From Hoplostethus atlanticus (taxonomy: Eukaryota > Chordata > Actinopteri > Trachichthyiformes > Trachichthyidae): 64,000 nt of DNA. The translations under genes and the position numbers were made by a program. The DNA lies in contig JAXDDX010000052.1 of the NCBI GenBank assembly GCA_034670405.1, positions 2,677,501 through 2,741,500 on the forward strand, given 5' to 3'. Positions 21,366 through 34,291 of the stretch are shown here, in pieces (position 1 is the first letter of the stretch; each line of letters begins with the position of its first letter). The notes beneath the pieces were generated by a model, which had not been told where the DNA came from, searched no databases, and saw only the letters and a program-made list of their open reading frames with translations.

Positions 21366-23209
21366 ATGGAGTCCAGTCAGCTTGTTGCGTTTCTGCTTGT
21401 GTGTGCCAGGCTTAGTGATGCTCGAGCCCTTGGTTTGAAAATGCCAACCTACTGGGGAGTCGATGCACAGAAGCCTGCTGAAGTGAACCCTTGGGCAGTA
21501 GCAGAACCTGAGAGAGACCACTCCAGGGAGTCTGCTCAACGCCCTGGCCGTTTCCAGTGGAAGCAGGGCCGGCAAACGGCTGAACCGTTCTCCTGGACGT
21601 TTCCGAAAGATCCAGTGTCTGAGACCAAGGTTCCTATCAAGTTTGAACTGCAGCAGCCGGTGGCGGCCAACAGTTTCGCTGTGCGGTGCAGGGAAAGCAT
21701 GCTCCAAGTGGAAGTCAGTCAGGATCTCCTAGGAATTGGACAACTGATAATGCCAGAGGAAATCCTTCTTGGTGGTTGCTCAGCCACTGAGATGGACGTT
21801 GCGGCTCATGTGCTGATTTTCGAAACTCAGTTGCATGGCTGCGGCAGCACAGTTGTGGTACAATTTTCATATAATGTATTATTTTCAATTAAACTACATT
21901 AATACAGTACACTAATAGGTGTTTTTGTCTTTTAGTTTACGGAAGATGAATTAATTTATGCCTTCACACTGGTCTACAATCCAAAAGTGCTTGGCAACAC
22001 CAATATCCTAAGGACCAGGAGGGCTGTGATTGGAGTAGAGTGCCACTATCCGCGGTGAGTTGCCATCTGGTCCACGTAAATCCCAGTGGTGTTGAATGTG
22101 GGCTCTTGACAAGATCTTCTTTTGACTAGTCCAAGAAGAGTTGGTACGATCAGTCTATCACAAACTTGCCTTGTCATTTCAGGAAGCACAGCGTCAGCAG
22201 CCATTCTCGACATTTTGCATGGCAATCCCCCAAAGATGCCCTGGTGGTGGAGGAACAGCTCTATTTCTCTCTAAGGCTCATGACTGGTGGGTTTTCGTAG
22301 CACGTCTTGGAAGACTGGTGTTTTTTAAATGTTCTTGAACCCTGCAATGTTGTTGCCATAGATGACTGGAAGTTTGAGAGACCCTCCAACCATTACACCT
22401 TGGGAGATGTCCTCAACATGGAGGCATCAGTCATGCAATACAAACATGCACCCCTCCGAGTCTTGGTGGACAGCTGTGTTGCCACCTCGGAGCCAGACAT
22501 CAGATCCGACCCAAGATACCTTTTCATCAAGAACCATGGGTGAGTCTTGTGATTTAGAGGTGTATCAAGATGATAGTGGGTGCTCTGGTTTTTGATACGT
22601 TGACCTCCGTTTTCCTCTTCAGATGTCTCGTTGATGCACAGCTCACAGGTTCCAAGTTCCAGTTCATGCCTCGGTCTCAGGTTGACAAGCTCCAGTTTCA
22701 GGTGGAGACCTTCAGGCTTCGTCTGCAGAAGACCTCTTCGGTATGTGAAATGTACACATACTGACATTGCTGGCTGTCTTAACTGGCTCACTGGTTAAAA
22801 TGAGCATGTCCCCAATTCCAACAGATCTATATCACTTGCCAATTGAAGGCCCTTCCAGCTTCCTCGCCAACTACCCTTGAGGACAAGGCGTGCTTCTTTG
22901 ACCAGGGGTATGAGAACACTTTTGATAACTTGAATTCCTTCAAGGATAACCAAGAAATTTGCTTTCAAGAACCTAAACTCTTGATTAATAGGTGGAGGGC
23001 AGTTGATGGAGATGACCGGTTTTGTGCCTGTTGTGAATCTAGTTGTGGAATGAGGAAGGTTACAGACCTGACTGCAGGTATGTCTACATTGCTCCAGTAA
23101 ATTGCCTGGAAAAATCGATTTTCAAAATCAGTTTTAATCACCTGTCTATTTTTTTTCAGGGGAGCATTGGCAAGAAATCACCCTGGGCCCCATTGTTGTT
23201 CGGGAATAA
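21366..23209 (+). CDS. zp3: Zona pellucida sperm-binding protein 3-like (fish ZP3), complete
   Basis: Eight exons with GT-AG borders: 21366-21857, 21936-22054, 22183-22286, 22362-22539, 22623-22740, 22825-22907, 22992-23077 and 23160-23209, totalling 1230 nt, 409 aa plus stop. A signal peptide covers about residues 1-21. The ZP module starts near VRCRESMLQVEV (Cys108) and shows LLGGCSATEMD, LIFETQLHGCGS, LVYNPKVLGNT, VIGVECHYPR, RPSNHYTLGD, VDSCVAT, KNHG-CLVDA and CFFDQ...CACCESSCG, the ordered cysteine and aromatic landmarks of ZP3. The protein ends GPIVVRE with no transmembrane segment. By family knowledge it is an egg-envelope structural glycoprotein made in ovary or liver. Sixth intron (22908-22991) is 84 bp, in frame and stop-free, so an unspliced form would add 28 residues. 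Confidence 0.93.
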
Positions 23210-23245
23210 TTTATAATATTAATAATTTATAATTTTTTGTTAAAA

Positions 23246-23251
23246 AATAAA
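23246..23251 (+). terminator. Polyadenylation signal of zp3
   Basis: AATAAA lies 36 bp after the TAA at 23207-23209, overlapping a second AATAAA (AATAAATAAA). It fits the short 3' UTR usual for ZP genes. Confidence 0.7.
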
Positions 23252-26200
23252 TAAATCTTGAATTGCTGAGTTTCTTGAGGTGGCAGGACAGTGATGGGTG
23301 AGAATGAAATGTTGGTACGAGACATCAAAGCACTTACAAACTGATTGCAATGACTTGTGGCAGAACTCTGAGCCACAGGTTGACCCCAGCAGACTTGTGT
23401 GGTCAGGCGGCTACCCTCTTGGCTGCCTCTCATGCCAGCCATAGTGATGCTAACAGATTCTCCAGACGTAAACATCTAGGTGTGGACAAGTCCTATGGTG
23501 GCAGGCTTGAGCTCTGCTCCAGACTGGGTGTAAATCCCTTCTCTCCTCGCGGAAGACAGTAAATACGTTTAAGATCCAGCAGGCTTGAATTATAACAACG
23601 GTGGCTTTTGTTTTTTAAATGGGTCAGGCTGTGGCTTTATCCTGTTTTTGGATAGCGCGGCTCACATTTCTCTCTAGAACTCTGCCTGGCAATGTTTCCC
23701 TTTTGGGTTTTGAGGTCACAACTCTTTATCAACCCACTTTAAATCAGTGGCTTCTTGAAAAGCCCATTCATGCTGAAGCTCAGGTTGTTGATATGGCTTA
23801 CTGGTGACACACTATTTGCCTTTTTATCGTGACACTGAAGGCTTTGTTTTTCCTTGAATCACTAAGTCATAATCGAGCAGCTGTGTTGTTTCATGCATGC
23901 ACTACTCCAGAATATCAAACTCTCCTCAATCATAATACTGGTAAATTTTCCAGTGCATCTGACCTGGCCTGAAAGAGGATTGTTTTGGAGCTGCAGCTAC
24001 TTTTCAGTGACTTCCCAATACATCATTCCTCAGTGTTTTCCTCCTTGTGGATCGCCATAAGCACTTGCAGATTTTCAGTGAAAATGAAACTCTTAAAAAC
24101 GGTTGTGGGCGTTTCGTTCCTTGGGAATTTATTGATCTGCACATGTGCAATGTGTAAGATTTGCACATTTCAAAGACCTCGTCCACCTGGTCTTTGAAAT
24201 TCATTATTCCTGTCCAGGTCACAGGTGACAGGTGGAGCCTATCCCAGCATGCAGGGAAGGCAGGGAAACGCACAGATACAGACTGACAGACACAAACAAT
24301 TCTGAGATGCGCTATGCAATATTTATGGCTAATTGCAAGCAAGAGCAAATTTATTTCCACATATTTGGACATTAGTCAAAATGGTGAAAGTGCCAAGATC
24401 CACTCATTTCAGGGAGGAAAAGAAAGTAATACAGGCATTACCTTCTTGGTTTATATCCACAATAATGTCAGGAAAAGTGTGTACTTGGCTGTTCCTAGGA
24501 CAGCAGGGGAAGTCTTTATCTCAGCTCTCTATTGCCCATCTTGTCCAGAACACTAATCCATAAATGCTGCTATCTTAAGCAAACCACTCGACGCTGACGC
24601 CACAGTGATGTAAATAGTGACTGCGACAACAGACGCATGGGTCATGACGTGTTGGGCAATAGATATATTTGTAAAGACATGGTATTATTAGTGCTAGGTA
24701 AGCAAGTGACATCTGGTGTCATTTGCACAATAAGGTCATGCTCTCTGGACCTTCGGTATATTGACGCTACGCCACATTGGGGAAGTCACCAGGGTTAAGT
24801 TGTTCAAATTGTTGACAGTAAAGGAGAATCAGTTGGATTTGAATGAACGATGAGTATTTGACGTCCATTATGATCTCACAGAGAGTCTTGCTGACATAGC
24901 TGAATGCACGGTTAAGCCTAGCCATTATGCATACCAGAATGATGTATGATGTCATGGAAAGACGTGGGACATAACAGTTATGCTGCATTCCAGATATGTT
25001 GGGAAGTCGGAAATTCCAGCTTCCTAGCAGGAGAAATGCAATGGAACGGCCCTTACAGTTGGACATCCAAGTAGAAAACCTGCACAAGATTTCTCAACCC
25101 TGCCATCATTGCAGCATATACTGTAAATGGTGCACAGCATTACCTTTAACATGTTTACAATATTGAAATTGCTTGACCTAGTGCTAAGTACTCACAGTTA
25201 GTCAGAAGTTAACCAAGACCGCAAGCTGGTTTACTAGCGGCTAGGTGGCTAGCACAGCCTTCCATAGACACGGGGGGACACATCTCACAACTAACCAAAG
25301 CAATAGATGAAAAAGATGATAGTTGAAAATCCCCTGGCAGCACTCTTTGTTACATACACAATGCACATTTCACATAGACATTTCTATAATTTTTGTTGAA
25401 AAAACCCAAAACAAAATTGTGTAGTTACTCAATGAATAAATATAATGTAATCTGGAATGTATTAGAATGGGCAGAAGTGAACCAGAGGTGGAAGTGACGT
25501 CAACTTTGGCTCCATAGCAGTGGTGTGTCTGCACTGCACTTCCCAGAGACTCGGAGGATTTCTCCCAGGAAAAACCTACCAGACATCGGGTATTGAGAAG
25601 AGCAAATACAACAGTAAAAGCTTTCATGAACTGGCTAGAAGTTGAAGAATTAATTTCAGTCGGCATTTTTTGACCCCATGATCTGATTTTTAGGCATACT
25701 TTGGTCCATTTCAATTTTTTTGAACTATGAAGTAATACATTTGTATTGCATATTGCATAAAATAAACACTCAATTTGTACCACTAAGATCTGTTTTAACT
25801 TCTTTCCCACTGCTGGAAATTTGTAGCAGGCCTTACAGAAGAGAATGGTGCCGTTTTACCCAACCAGTCCATCTTCCACCCCTCGATTATTGAGTTTTTT
25901 TTTTACAGTAGTGGCGGTTTTATTTTTTGTTGATACAATGGTTTGTGTGGGGTCGGCATTTTCTTCTACTACTGGCTTGCGTGATGCCAACATTTTCTGC
26001 TGCTTGGTTGTTTTCTGATCAAAAATCCCATCGTTTTTCTTGCCCAGAACCCACTGGAAAGAAAAGTTGACATAACGTTACCCTTTTGCGTGGAGAAAGA
26101 AACCAGCTAACACCAACATCAGCATCTTGTGGCCGTCTATGTTTCACTTCTGTTTTTTTTCCGAGCCGGTCCGTTACAATGCATAGAGGTTGTGTTAGAA

Positions 26201-27090
26201 TGGGTATTTCATTCCCACGCCATATTTTAATATCTTTAATATCTAATAACATGAAACCTGTGGCTCTGCAGGAAGTATATCATTCCAGTTTTATACATTT
26301 GCAGTATCTCTTGCAGTATGTTGTTTGAGTTTAATAATACTGTGTGTACGTGTCCTGTGGGTCTTCAACCATAGACAGCACTGTAAAGCCCCTATTAAAC
26401 GTGCCATGTGTGTGTATTCCATGTGCATTTCAGCCTGGAATATTGATCGGCTTGGAGGTTCACCATTGTTTACCATCTGTCAAAGCTGTAAACCATTACA
26501 TGCCCATCTAGACGGATGGTGCCTGCCTTAGTCATCTGTACTCATTAGTGCATTGATCTGGTGAGATTACGCTCGTTGGGCAAACATCCTAAGCTTCCAG
26601 AATTTCCTGGGGCGGGAATTTCCCATTTATCGTAATACGTTTCCATTAGATTGTCACTGTAAATATATCTATCACGCTGTCACTTGTTAGGATAATACTC
26701 TGAGGTCAGAACTGGAAAGAGCTGTGGACTGGAAGGGCTAAGGGTTATAGTGCACTGTACACCGCACAGTAATGCATCGATAAGAACTTGAGTACTTTGG
26801 CTAATTATCACAGCGGATTAAAGCGCTGATTGAGATCACAGCCTCCAAGCTGGAAGAGAAGCCTGATAGAGGGACAGTGTCTTCAAACGCCGTGGTTGTG
26901 TTTTCTACAAAAAAGCTTTGATGGTTCATTTTAAGACATAAAAATGTATATGCTCACAATGACACAGTGAAAAACCTATTTTTTCTAGGGCATTACGATC
27001 AGGCATGTAGTGGAGCCACCCACCTTTTTATTTGCAGAGCAGAGTTGCCCTCCTTTTTTAGGCTGACATAAATTCATAGTATCCATCACA

Positions 27091-27200
27091 GTTAGCATAA
27101 CTCTGGCCATTTTTCGACCTGGATCCTATTTTCCCATCTTTTTTTTCCATCACGCTGATCAATTCTGACCAAAATCTCATCCATTTCCTCGCAATAAAGT
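27091..27200 (-). repeat. Interspersed repeat shared with 48390-48530
   Basis: AGCATAACTCTGGCCATTTT, TCCTATTTTCCCATCTTTTT and CACGCTGATCAATTCTGACC match the reverse complement of 48455-48527 with a few differences. It is a non-coding unnamed repeat. Confidence 0.55.
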
Positions 27201-28214
27201 TTCATCTCATCTTAAAAAGTATGATTGTTGCTATTGCTCGTATATGTTCAATGTTTAGACCACGTTCTCAAACACACAATACACGAAAGTGGAGTTTAAT
27301 CAGAATGCAGGTTAAAAAGGATTTTATGATATAATATTTTGCTGCCTCAAGCTGTTCGTCACCTGCTATCATCACACACCCAGAGGCAAAGACTCACAGG
27401 CCAACGCTGGAATGAGCAGAACTTTACACACTTTATTAATTTCTTTGCTTACTGCTCTCTGGACATTTGTGAATCTACAGAGAGTCCACTGGCCTCCCGC
27501 CGGGGCCCGACGGCTCTGAATCATGTTTGTTATATTTTCTCAACTCTCTGTCTGTCTCCTCGGCTCACTTGGCTCCTGTTAGGGAACAGTTGTGACAGTT
27601 AACAAATCCTCTGGACCGATGTAATCCCTCTCTCTTTCTCTTTCTCAATAGGGGTTCAGTCAAAGTTCAGATGACCGGAGAGCCAAAACTTCTCTTCATA
27701 TCTTCATCTCGCACAAGTCTTTCTCCCATTCCTCTCCATCCTCCTATGGGAAAACGCATCTATCTTAAGCTACTCTCGGGTGTCAGTGGATGTTCCGAAC
27801 AAACAGATGGTACAGAAATCCATGGTTACATGACAAAGAGCCAATGTACCTTTCCAACATTCATTTTGGAACCTTTCCTTTCAGTCAGCATGCTTGGCTG
27901 AGTGCTGTATGGGATTTGTCATAGCCGGTGGGGGGAAATAATTGAGCTGCGACGGCTTGTATCCCGGTGGGTTGTGGGGGATCGGGGATCCAGGGAGATG
28001 TGATGGATGGTGAGAGGAAAAGTCCCTATGGCTGATACAGTGACAACGCTCAGAATCACACCACAGCCCTGGGACTAGACAAGCAATTTCCCCCTACATG
28101 CAGGATCTAACAGCCTTGGATCACCATCTATCAAAAAACATTATTAAGGATCGTAGTCCTTTGTTAGCTATGTTACTGTATATCTGCATCATCTGAAGCT
28201 ACAGAGACCAGTAT

Positions 28215-28340
28215 TTCTAGACACTCTGTCATCTCGACATAACTGAAGACGTGGCTAATTTCTGGGCTGGTTTTGACTTGGGCCGATACATCCGATTGAT
28301 TTTGTGTTGAGATAATGTCAGCTCGTTCCCTAGCAGACCA
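28215..28340. repeat. Interspersed repeat, copy C (partial)
   Basis: GGCTAATTTCTGGGCTGGTT, TTTTGACTTGGGCCGATACA, CCGATTGATTTTGTGT and GAGATAATGTCAGCTCGTT match parts of copies A (6686-6935) and B (16743-17012). Confidence 0.45.
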
Positions 28341-31300
28341 TACCCTGCCTTCAAGTGCTGTCGGAAATACCGTAATTGAATGAGATTGAAGAGGGTTGTA
28401 TGAGCTAACAATGTGGTAAGGTGACTAACTAGGAGCTGGATCGCCTGGCTAGTTAGCTCAAGGGCACGAGCCAGGATTGCCGTGGAGCTCTGGGAGGGAG
28501 AATCTGGAAGTGACGACCGGTCAGAGGTATAATGTAGCACTGTAATGCTTGACTCTTAAAGGAAAACATCAGCCAAAGGAAAAACTACGTGTGTTATGGG
28601 GTCCATTTTGTTATTAGTTCCGACCAAAAACACCGGAATGCGTGACAACTCGTCTTTACGACTGCCGATCTCAGGAGTAGGACCTTACAACACCTTACAA
28701 GCACACAAAGGCAATAGGCAATAGTATCTGGTCAGTGATAGCGGACTCAAAACCCATCAGAATCCACCTCAACAAGTAAAGATATCCTTAGTAGAGGAAC
28801 CCTTGAAAGCAAGCGAGATCCGGAATCCCTTATTTGGGCCAGAAAATGATGTCACGCTCGATGTCACGTGCCTAACCGTTGTCCTGACAATAGAGATTCA
28901 GACGGAAACACAATGTGAAAGCACTACCGAGAAAAAAAAAACAATGGCGGTAAAAAAAAATCACCGCTCCGGCGTCCATTTCCTCGGCTATCGGTTACTG
29001 CAACGTCCGCCAAAGACACGATTAGCGGTGGCCCCGTCTAATTTAATGAGCTGAATCTGACTTTCTAAAGCCATCTCCCTTCACTCAGAAAGGAGACGTG
29101 GAGGCAGAATCTCTGACACGGCACAATCAGGAGGTCCTTATTGGAGGAGTCTATTGTCTTGATTGAGCTCAGGTTTCGCCAATGAGGCACCAGCCGGGGG
29201 CCACGGATCCTCTGGGAATTAGCAAAGTGGGAAGGAAATACAATAAAGTGTCAAGGCCAATTAAACAATAAATGCATTAGGTCCATTTGAGAAGAGTTGC
29301 CCGTCTTACTTGCAGTGAAGGGATCCTAGCAAAATTCCCGACACTCATTTTGCATAATGTTGAAAGAGCGTGTTGTCTGGGTCAACATGGAGGACATACA
29401 TTTTCATGCTGCACGCTCCGCCCTGGCCATTATCGTCATTAATCCTCCTCTGGATGGTCCGTAAGATGGAAGTGACACTTTAATAGAGTACAGTGCTGGC
29501 AGTATTAATGAAAGTGCCTCATCCCTCATAGCAGCCATTAGCCATTATTGTAAAAAAAAAAATCTTAACACATAAGTATTCGTATGTGCGTGTCATAACC
29601 AAAAGATGAAAGAAGTAACCCTAAATAGATCTTGCTGGCTTCCTACAATTACAAGGGATCAGTGTTTATGCTGGTTTGTACACTGGCTCAGTGAAGCAAT
29701 GTTCACATAGTTGCTTCACCATAATCACAGTTTGAGGACTTGGGGGGGGGGGGGGAAGTTCTAATCCTCTGAATGGTTCTGTAATTGACCTGTTATATCA
29801 TCAACACACCATAATCAAAACATTTTGATGATTGGGCAGCTTCAATGGATACCTATATGCACGATGCTCTTCTGAATGCACAACAAAACTAAAAATGGCT
29901 TTAGCCTCAGCGTGGGTTCGCCAAAAATGTCTCACGAGTTGAAGAAAGGGAAGAATAATGAGTGAAACGTTGAGATGCAGAGCAGACTCAGCGCTGCCAG
30001 TCAGAGCTAGGAGAGAAAGGCTATTTTATTGCAGATACAGTAGGGCTGTATCTCTGCTGGTGCAGCTAATTAAGTGACCACTGCTAATACAGATTATACT
30101 CATGATGCTGACAGGGCGATTTCCACCGCTGCGGTGCTGCTAGTATAGAGTGGAAATCATGTGAACACTCGATGCAAGGAGAGCTCGCACTGACAAATAG
30201 GTTGGAAGCCGCCGTTTCATTGGAAGCCCTTATTTTCCCCCCCACTGTTTTCTAGTCATACCAAGAAAAAGTGTTCAGATTTTAGTTTACGTTTTTATTC
30301 ATTTGATCAATAAAATGTGTTTAAAGTGAAAAAAGTGCAAAACATTGACCAGTTACTCAATCATCAGCGCTGAACATCCATTAAAAAGACTTCCACAGCC
30401 ATACATACAGCACAGAGACGATATATTGAGAGACTGTACTCTATATAGGCTTTTAATTTAAATTAGTTTCCCCTAGACTGTCTCTCCAAGTTAGTTCTGA
30501 TGTTTAAACCTACGACCTGCATGCTACAGTCCAGCTATCAAAACTCACGGAATGGTGCATTGCATTCAATCCTACACACTTGGAGTTGCACAACAAGGTC
30601 TATATGCTCCTGTCCACTCCGCTGGTCATGTCTGTTTGTCTGCTGTGTGTATGGGTGTGTCTCCTATCTGTTTCCAGGCTGTGGCTGCAGCTGGGCAGTG
30701 TTGGCGTCCTTGTGGTCCCTCAGTCTTGGGTACCATGGTGACTGAGCTACTCTTGATGCCCTGCACCAGATCCGCATGTTTCACCCAAGCGTCCTTATTG
30801 TGTTTATTCTGTGTACTTCGGACCCATTGCCATTCTGGTAGGGGGATCCCTCACTGAGTAGCCCCTAATAAGGTTTTAGCGGGAGTTTTTCCTTGTCCTC
30901 AGATGGCTAGATGGAAAACATAAAAGTGTTTGTCCATTCAGTTTGTCAAAAGATTTTCACCCTACTGCTTGCCTTTAATGCTGACCATATAATAAATACT
31001 GAGCCAAGGTTTCTCTATGCTATTTATATGGGCAACAGGTGTGCTTATAGGACATGCTGATAAGGATTCCTGACCTTTTGAACCATCTGTTACCATTTCT
31101 GTGCAATATCCTCCTGTGCATGTTGACCTTTGGACTCAAATGTCAGTGAAAAAAAAATCATGCTACGCTGCATTAGCTTAAGCTATGCACTGTTTTCCAA
31201 CCACAGGCTATGTCTATGAGTGTTGGAGATGTTGATTGATTGTGGTGCTGGTAAAAGAGCCCAGCTGTCTGATGCGTCATACTTGCAGATTACAGGTTTC

Positions 31301-31400
31301 ACAGTTTTCTAGTGACTGGACACAGAGTTGTTTGCATAAGTTGTTAATGCTCTTTGATTACAGATATGAATTATTGATGCATGAGTTCATAAGCTTCAAT

Positions 31401-32000
31401 AAGCTTATGAACTTGGGACGTTTTCTATATACAAGTGAGGCAGTGATATTCACCATAAAGTGTTGGGAAATAATCTTTTTTGCTGAGAATTTGTCAAGCG
31501 GACAGTCATTTTGTTGTCTCTTTGGGGATGTTGTGGGTGATATTTTAAAATAGAATGACAGCAAGCCCCTTATTTTGCTACTTTCCCCTTTGTTTCAGGA
31601 TACTCCCTGCCAAATTTCATACTTGTATGACTATTTATGCCATTGTAGTACCTTATTATTTTCATTTACATAATTTCGCCAGAAAAAAGGGGTTTTGGGC
31701 CCCCTGAGACCAAACGGCCCCGAGTTGGGGGTGCTCGTTATCAACTTGTGATGGCCCAAGATATAGGCTAACCCGGGCTAGCCCGGGAGCCAGGTCCAGC
31801 CCTTTTTTTCACTATTATTTCCTGTTAGCCTATATCTTGCTGTCATTCTATTTTAAAATATCACCCACAACATCCCCAAAGAGACAACAAAATGACTGTC
31901 CGCTTGACAAATTCTCAGCAAAAAAGATTATTTCCCAGCACTTTATGGTGAATATCACTGCCTCACTTGTATATAGAAAACGTCCCAAGTTCATAAGCTT
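31401..32000. repeat. 165-bp near-perfect inverted repeat with 270-bp spacer
   Basis: The arm 31401-31565 is the reverse complement of 31836-32000, with one mismatch seen by eye (GTGTTGGG against GTGCTGGG). In the spacer, 31758-31772 is the complement of 31824-31838 (AAGATATAGGCTAAC). The segment 31801-31826 is the exact complement of 34085-34110. At the outer left edge GTTCATAAGCTT-CAAT-AAGCTTATGAAC folds back again. No protein is encoded. The layering suggests repeated template switching or foldback-element activity. Confidence 0.8.
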
Positions 32001-32589
32001 CAATTTGAGCCCAAGATGACCTTTCTATCTTGTAAATTACACTTGCTGTGGCCGAAATTCTTCACTGTACCTCAAATCAGAGAAAACAGAATTTTCATCA
32101 AGAAGCCAACCATCAATAATTGTGAATATTGCAAATCAATGTGCACCTAAGTACTTAACATTTAACAACAGACCTAGATAAACACTCTAAATACAGCGAA
32201 AGGGAAAAACAACAACAGAAAAAGCCAAAGACAAGGGAGCATCAAAGTCCCTGGTGTCCACCTTTTAACCCCTTTAAAATCACCTTTTGTTTTTTAATTT
32301 CGTCATTGGCATACCCAAATAAAAAAGCTTGAAACAGAAGAACTGTAAGGCCAAAATGTATGTATGAGGACTCATTTGAAGGGCAACATGCTCTAGATTG
32401 TGAAAATGTGCTAATTTAGTATGGAGCTGAAACACAACCTACACTACATCAGCTCAAACATGAAGGAAAAATAATTTTTTTGGTTCTCGTCTTCAGTAAG
32501 TCATCTTTGAGTAGCATTAACGAGGCCATGCTCAATGTTACAACTATGAAAATAACCACATACCTTTTATATCATGTCAACTACATCTG

Positions 32590-33835
32590 TGTAAAATGTT
32601 AGACCTGTGGGCCAAACTTTTCATGTGCTGCAAGAGGACCCTCTTGCAAGGTGGAAAGGTTGAAAGATCAATGGAGAGACCTGGTCGAAGCTCAAGGCTT
32701 GAGCCACCAATTTTCTTGACCTTAATCTCTCTTGCCTCATCAACTTGCTTGACCAAAGCCATAGAGGTGACAGGTGAACTCTTCAGCACCACTGAGCACA
32801 AGCTCATCAAGCTCCCAAGAGTTCCCCACTGCAGCAAAGATCTGCATGAATTCTGATTCAGGAACTTGATCGGTCGCACCTTTCCTTTGCCTTGCCATGC
32901 AAGGCCAGCAGAGCTGAAATGTGTTCTTGTGAATAATTTTCAGCCAGCTGGTTGATATAGATCAGCTTATCTCCCATGTCAAAGATGATGTTAACTGTGA
33001 ATGATTTGGCGTAATAGAGGAGAATGAAGAAAATGTCTTTTGCTCTGACTCTGACAGTTTTGATGTGAGGCATTTTGGTTTGGATATACTTGATGTAGAT
33101 GATCAGCCTCACATCAGTTTCTCTGTGGTTTGAACAGATCTCAGGTAGAAGTTCTTTTGACATCACTCCAGCATGAGATTCTATCTTGAAAGCTTGAGCA
33201 GCCTCTATGAAGATGACAGGCCTTCGGAGGATCTCTTCCATCATATCTGGAGAGCTCCAGTGCTTGAGAAGTAAATTAATGAGTGATTTCTTGTTTTCAT
33301 CACTTGTGAGGAAAGCTTTCCAATCTGCAGGTTGATGAACATTCAGACCATTAACTATAAACCGTTCAACGCAACCTCTACAATCCCTCTCAGCTGATTT
33401 TGGTGAATAAAGACGGTCAACATAAGTGTCTGTGCTGAATATTGTTTCAGCTGCAGCAGACAGACTTTTGAAGATGTGCTCTGATACAGTCTTCATTGTC
33501 TGGGGCACATTGTTCATGTAGAATGAAGAGTTCCCATTTTGAATGAGACCACATTGACATTGCGCATCAGCATCTTTGGTCATGTAGTTCATCCCTCTGC
33601 TTTGTTGGTTTTTGCAAAGAAACCATCAATTGTTGAGATGGAATATGGTGTCACAGTCAGGGGATAGCACATCAGGTCAGAGATGCTGATTTGTGACCTT
33701 AGTAGCTGTGATTTGTGATCTGAAAGATAAATCCACTTGTGGCCTTATACTCGATCACTTTCTGGTTTGATGCCACAAGCTTCCTTTTAGGTGTGGTGGA
33801 AGACATCGTCTTGAATTTGTTCCTCTTGATAGGTT
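32590..33835 (-). pseudogene. Repeat-encoded ORF of unknown function, minus-strand fragment
   Basis: A minus-strand ORF (33592-32858) contains NNVPQTMKTVSEHIFKSL, TDVRLIIYIKYI and HISALLALHG. Upstream codons (VASNQKVIEYKATSG, TIDGFFAKTNKAEG) extend it to about 33835. A shifted frame (32879-32577) carries KFLNQNS and ends near FPPCKRVLLQHMKSLAH. The pattern matches a multicopy fish and invertebrate protein family that I recall only as uncharacterised. Compared with the opposite-strand piece at 33850-34096, this copy lacks about 14 codons after LLALH, causing the frame shift. It is probably part of a mobile element; no function is assigned. Confidence 0.55.
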
Positions 33836-33849
33836 CGAAAAAAATGAAC

Positions 33850-34125
33850 AGCTATGCCAGAAGAGGTGCGCTATGATGTGCTGAATGCTCTGAAAATGGC
33901 CAAACTCAAAAAGAAGAGTTCATCCGTGATCGACTTTTCAGCTCTGCTGGCCTTGCATGCCTTCACTGGGGCCGACTGCAGTTCAGCATTCACAGGCAAA
34001 GGAAAGGTGCGACTGATCAAGTTCCTGAATCAGAATTCAAAGTTCATGCAGATCTTTGCTGCAGTGGGGAACTCTTGGGAGCTTAACAGGAAATAATAGT
34101 GAAAAAAAGGTAGCAGAAAACATCC
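33850..34125 (+). pseudogene. Same repeat-encoded ORF family, plus-strand fragment
   Basis: The ORF to 34096 reads EEVRYDVLNALKMAKLKKK, then FSALLALHAFTGADCSSAF, TGKGKVRLIKFLNQNS and FAAVGNSWEL. It overlaps in content with the minus-strand fragment (LLALH, KFLNQNS), so two pieces of one gene family lie head to head. The tail (34085-34139) is the complement of 31785-31826 apart from a 16-bp gap. It has no start of its own and ends early. Confidence 0.55.
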
Positions 34126-34291
34126 TGGACCTGGCTCCCAGCCTATAAAGCGTCTGTATCAAGCGTCTGCATCATGTAACCATGATACCTTTTGGTCACA
34201 TAAAGGCCTGACTCTAATACACATACAAGGAAGCAACCTTCACTGTTATTAAATTACTGTGTTTGGGAACTCTCACGCTTGTTAAAAAGCG

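Larger units (their letters stand above)
23260..31400. other. Gene-free region, 8.1 kb
   Basis: No exon or transposase is recognisable. Small repeat pieces occur at about 24220-24295, 25500-25650 (related to 34555-34640), 27091-27200 and 28215-28340. Stretches at about 29080-29560 and 29980-30230 are compositionally balanced, repeat-poor and rich in ATTA homeodomain-type cores. They look like possible conserved non-coding elements, but this is inference only. A poly(G) run is at about 29743-29755. Confidence 0.4.

Noticed and set aside
28803..29054. 83-codon plus-strand ORF as a small gene
   Set aside because: Low-complexity Lys runs, no start or splice context, no recognised family.
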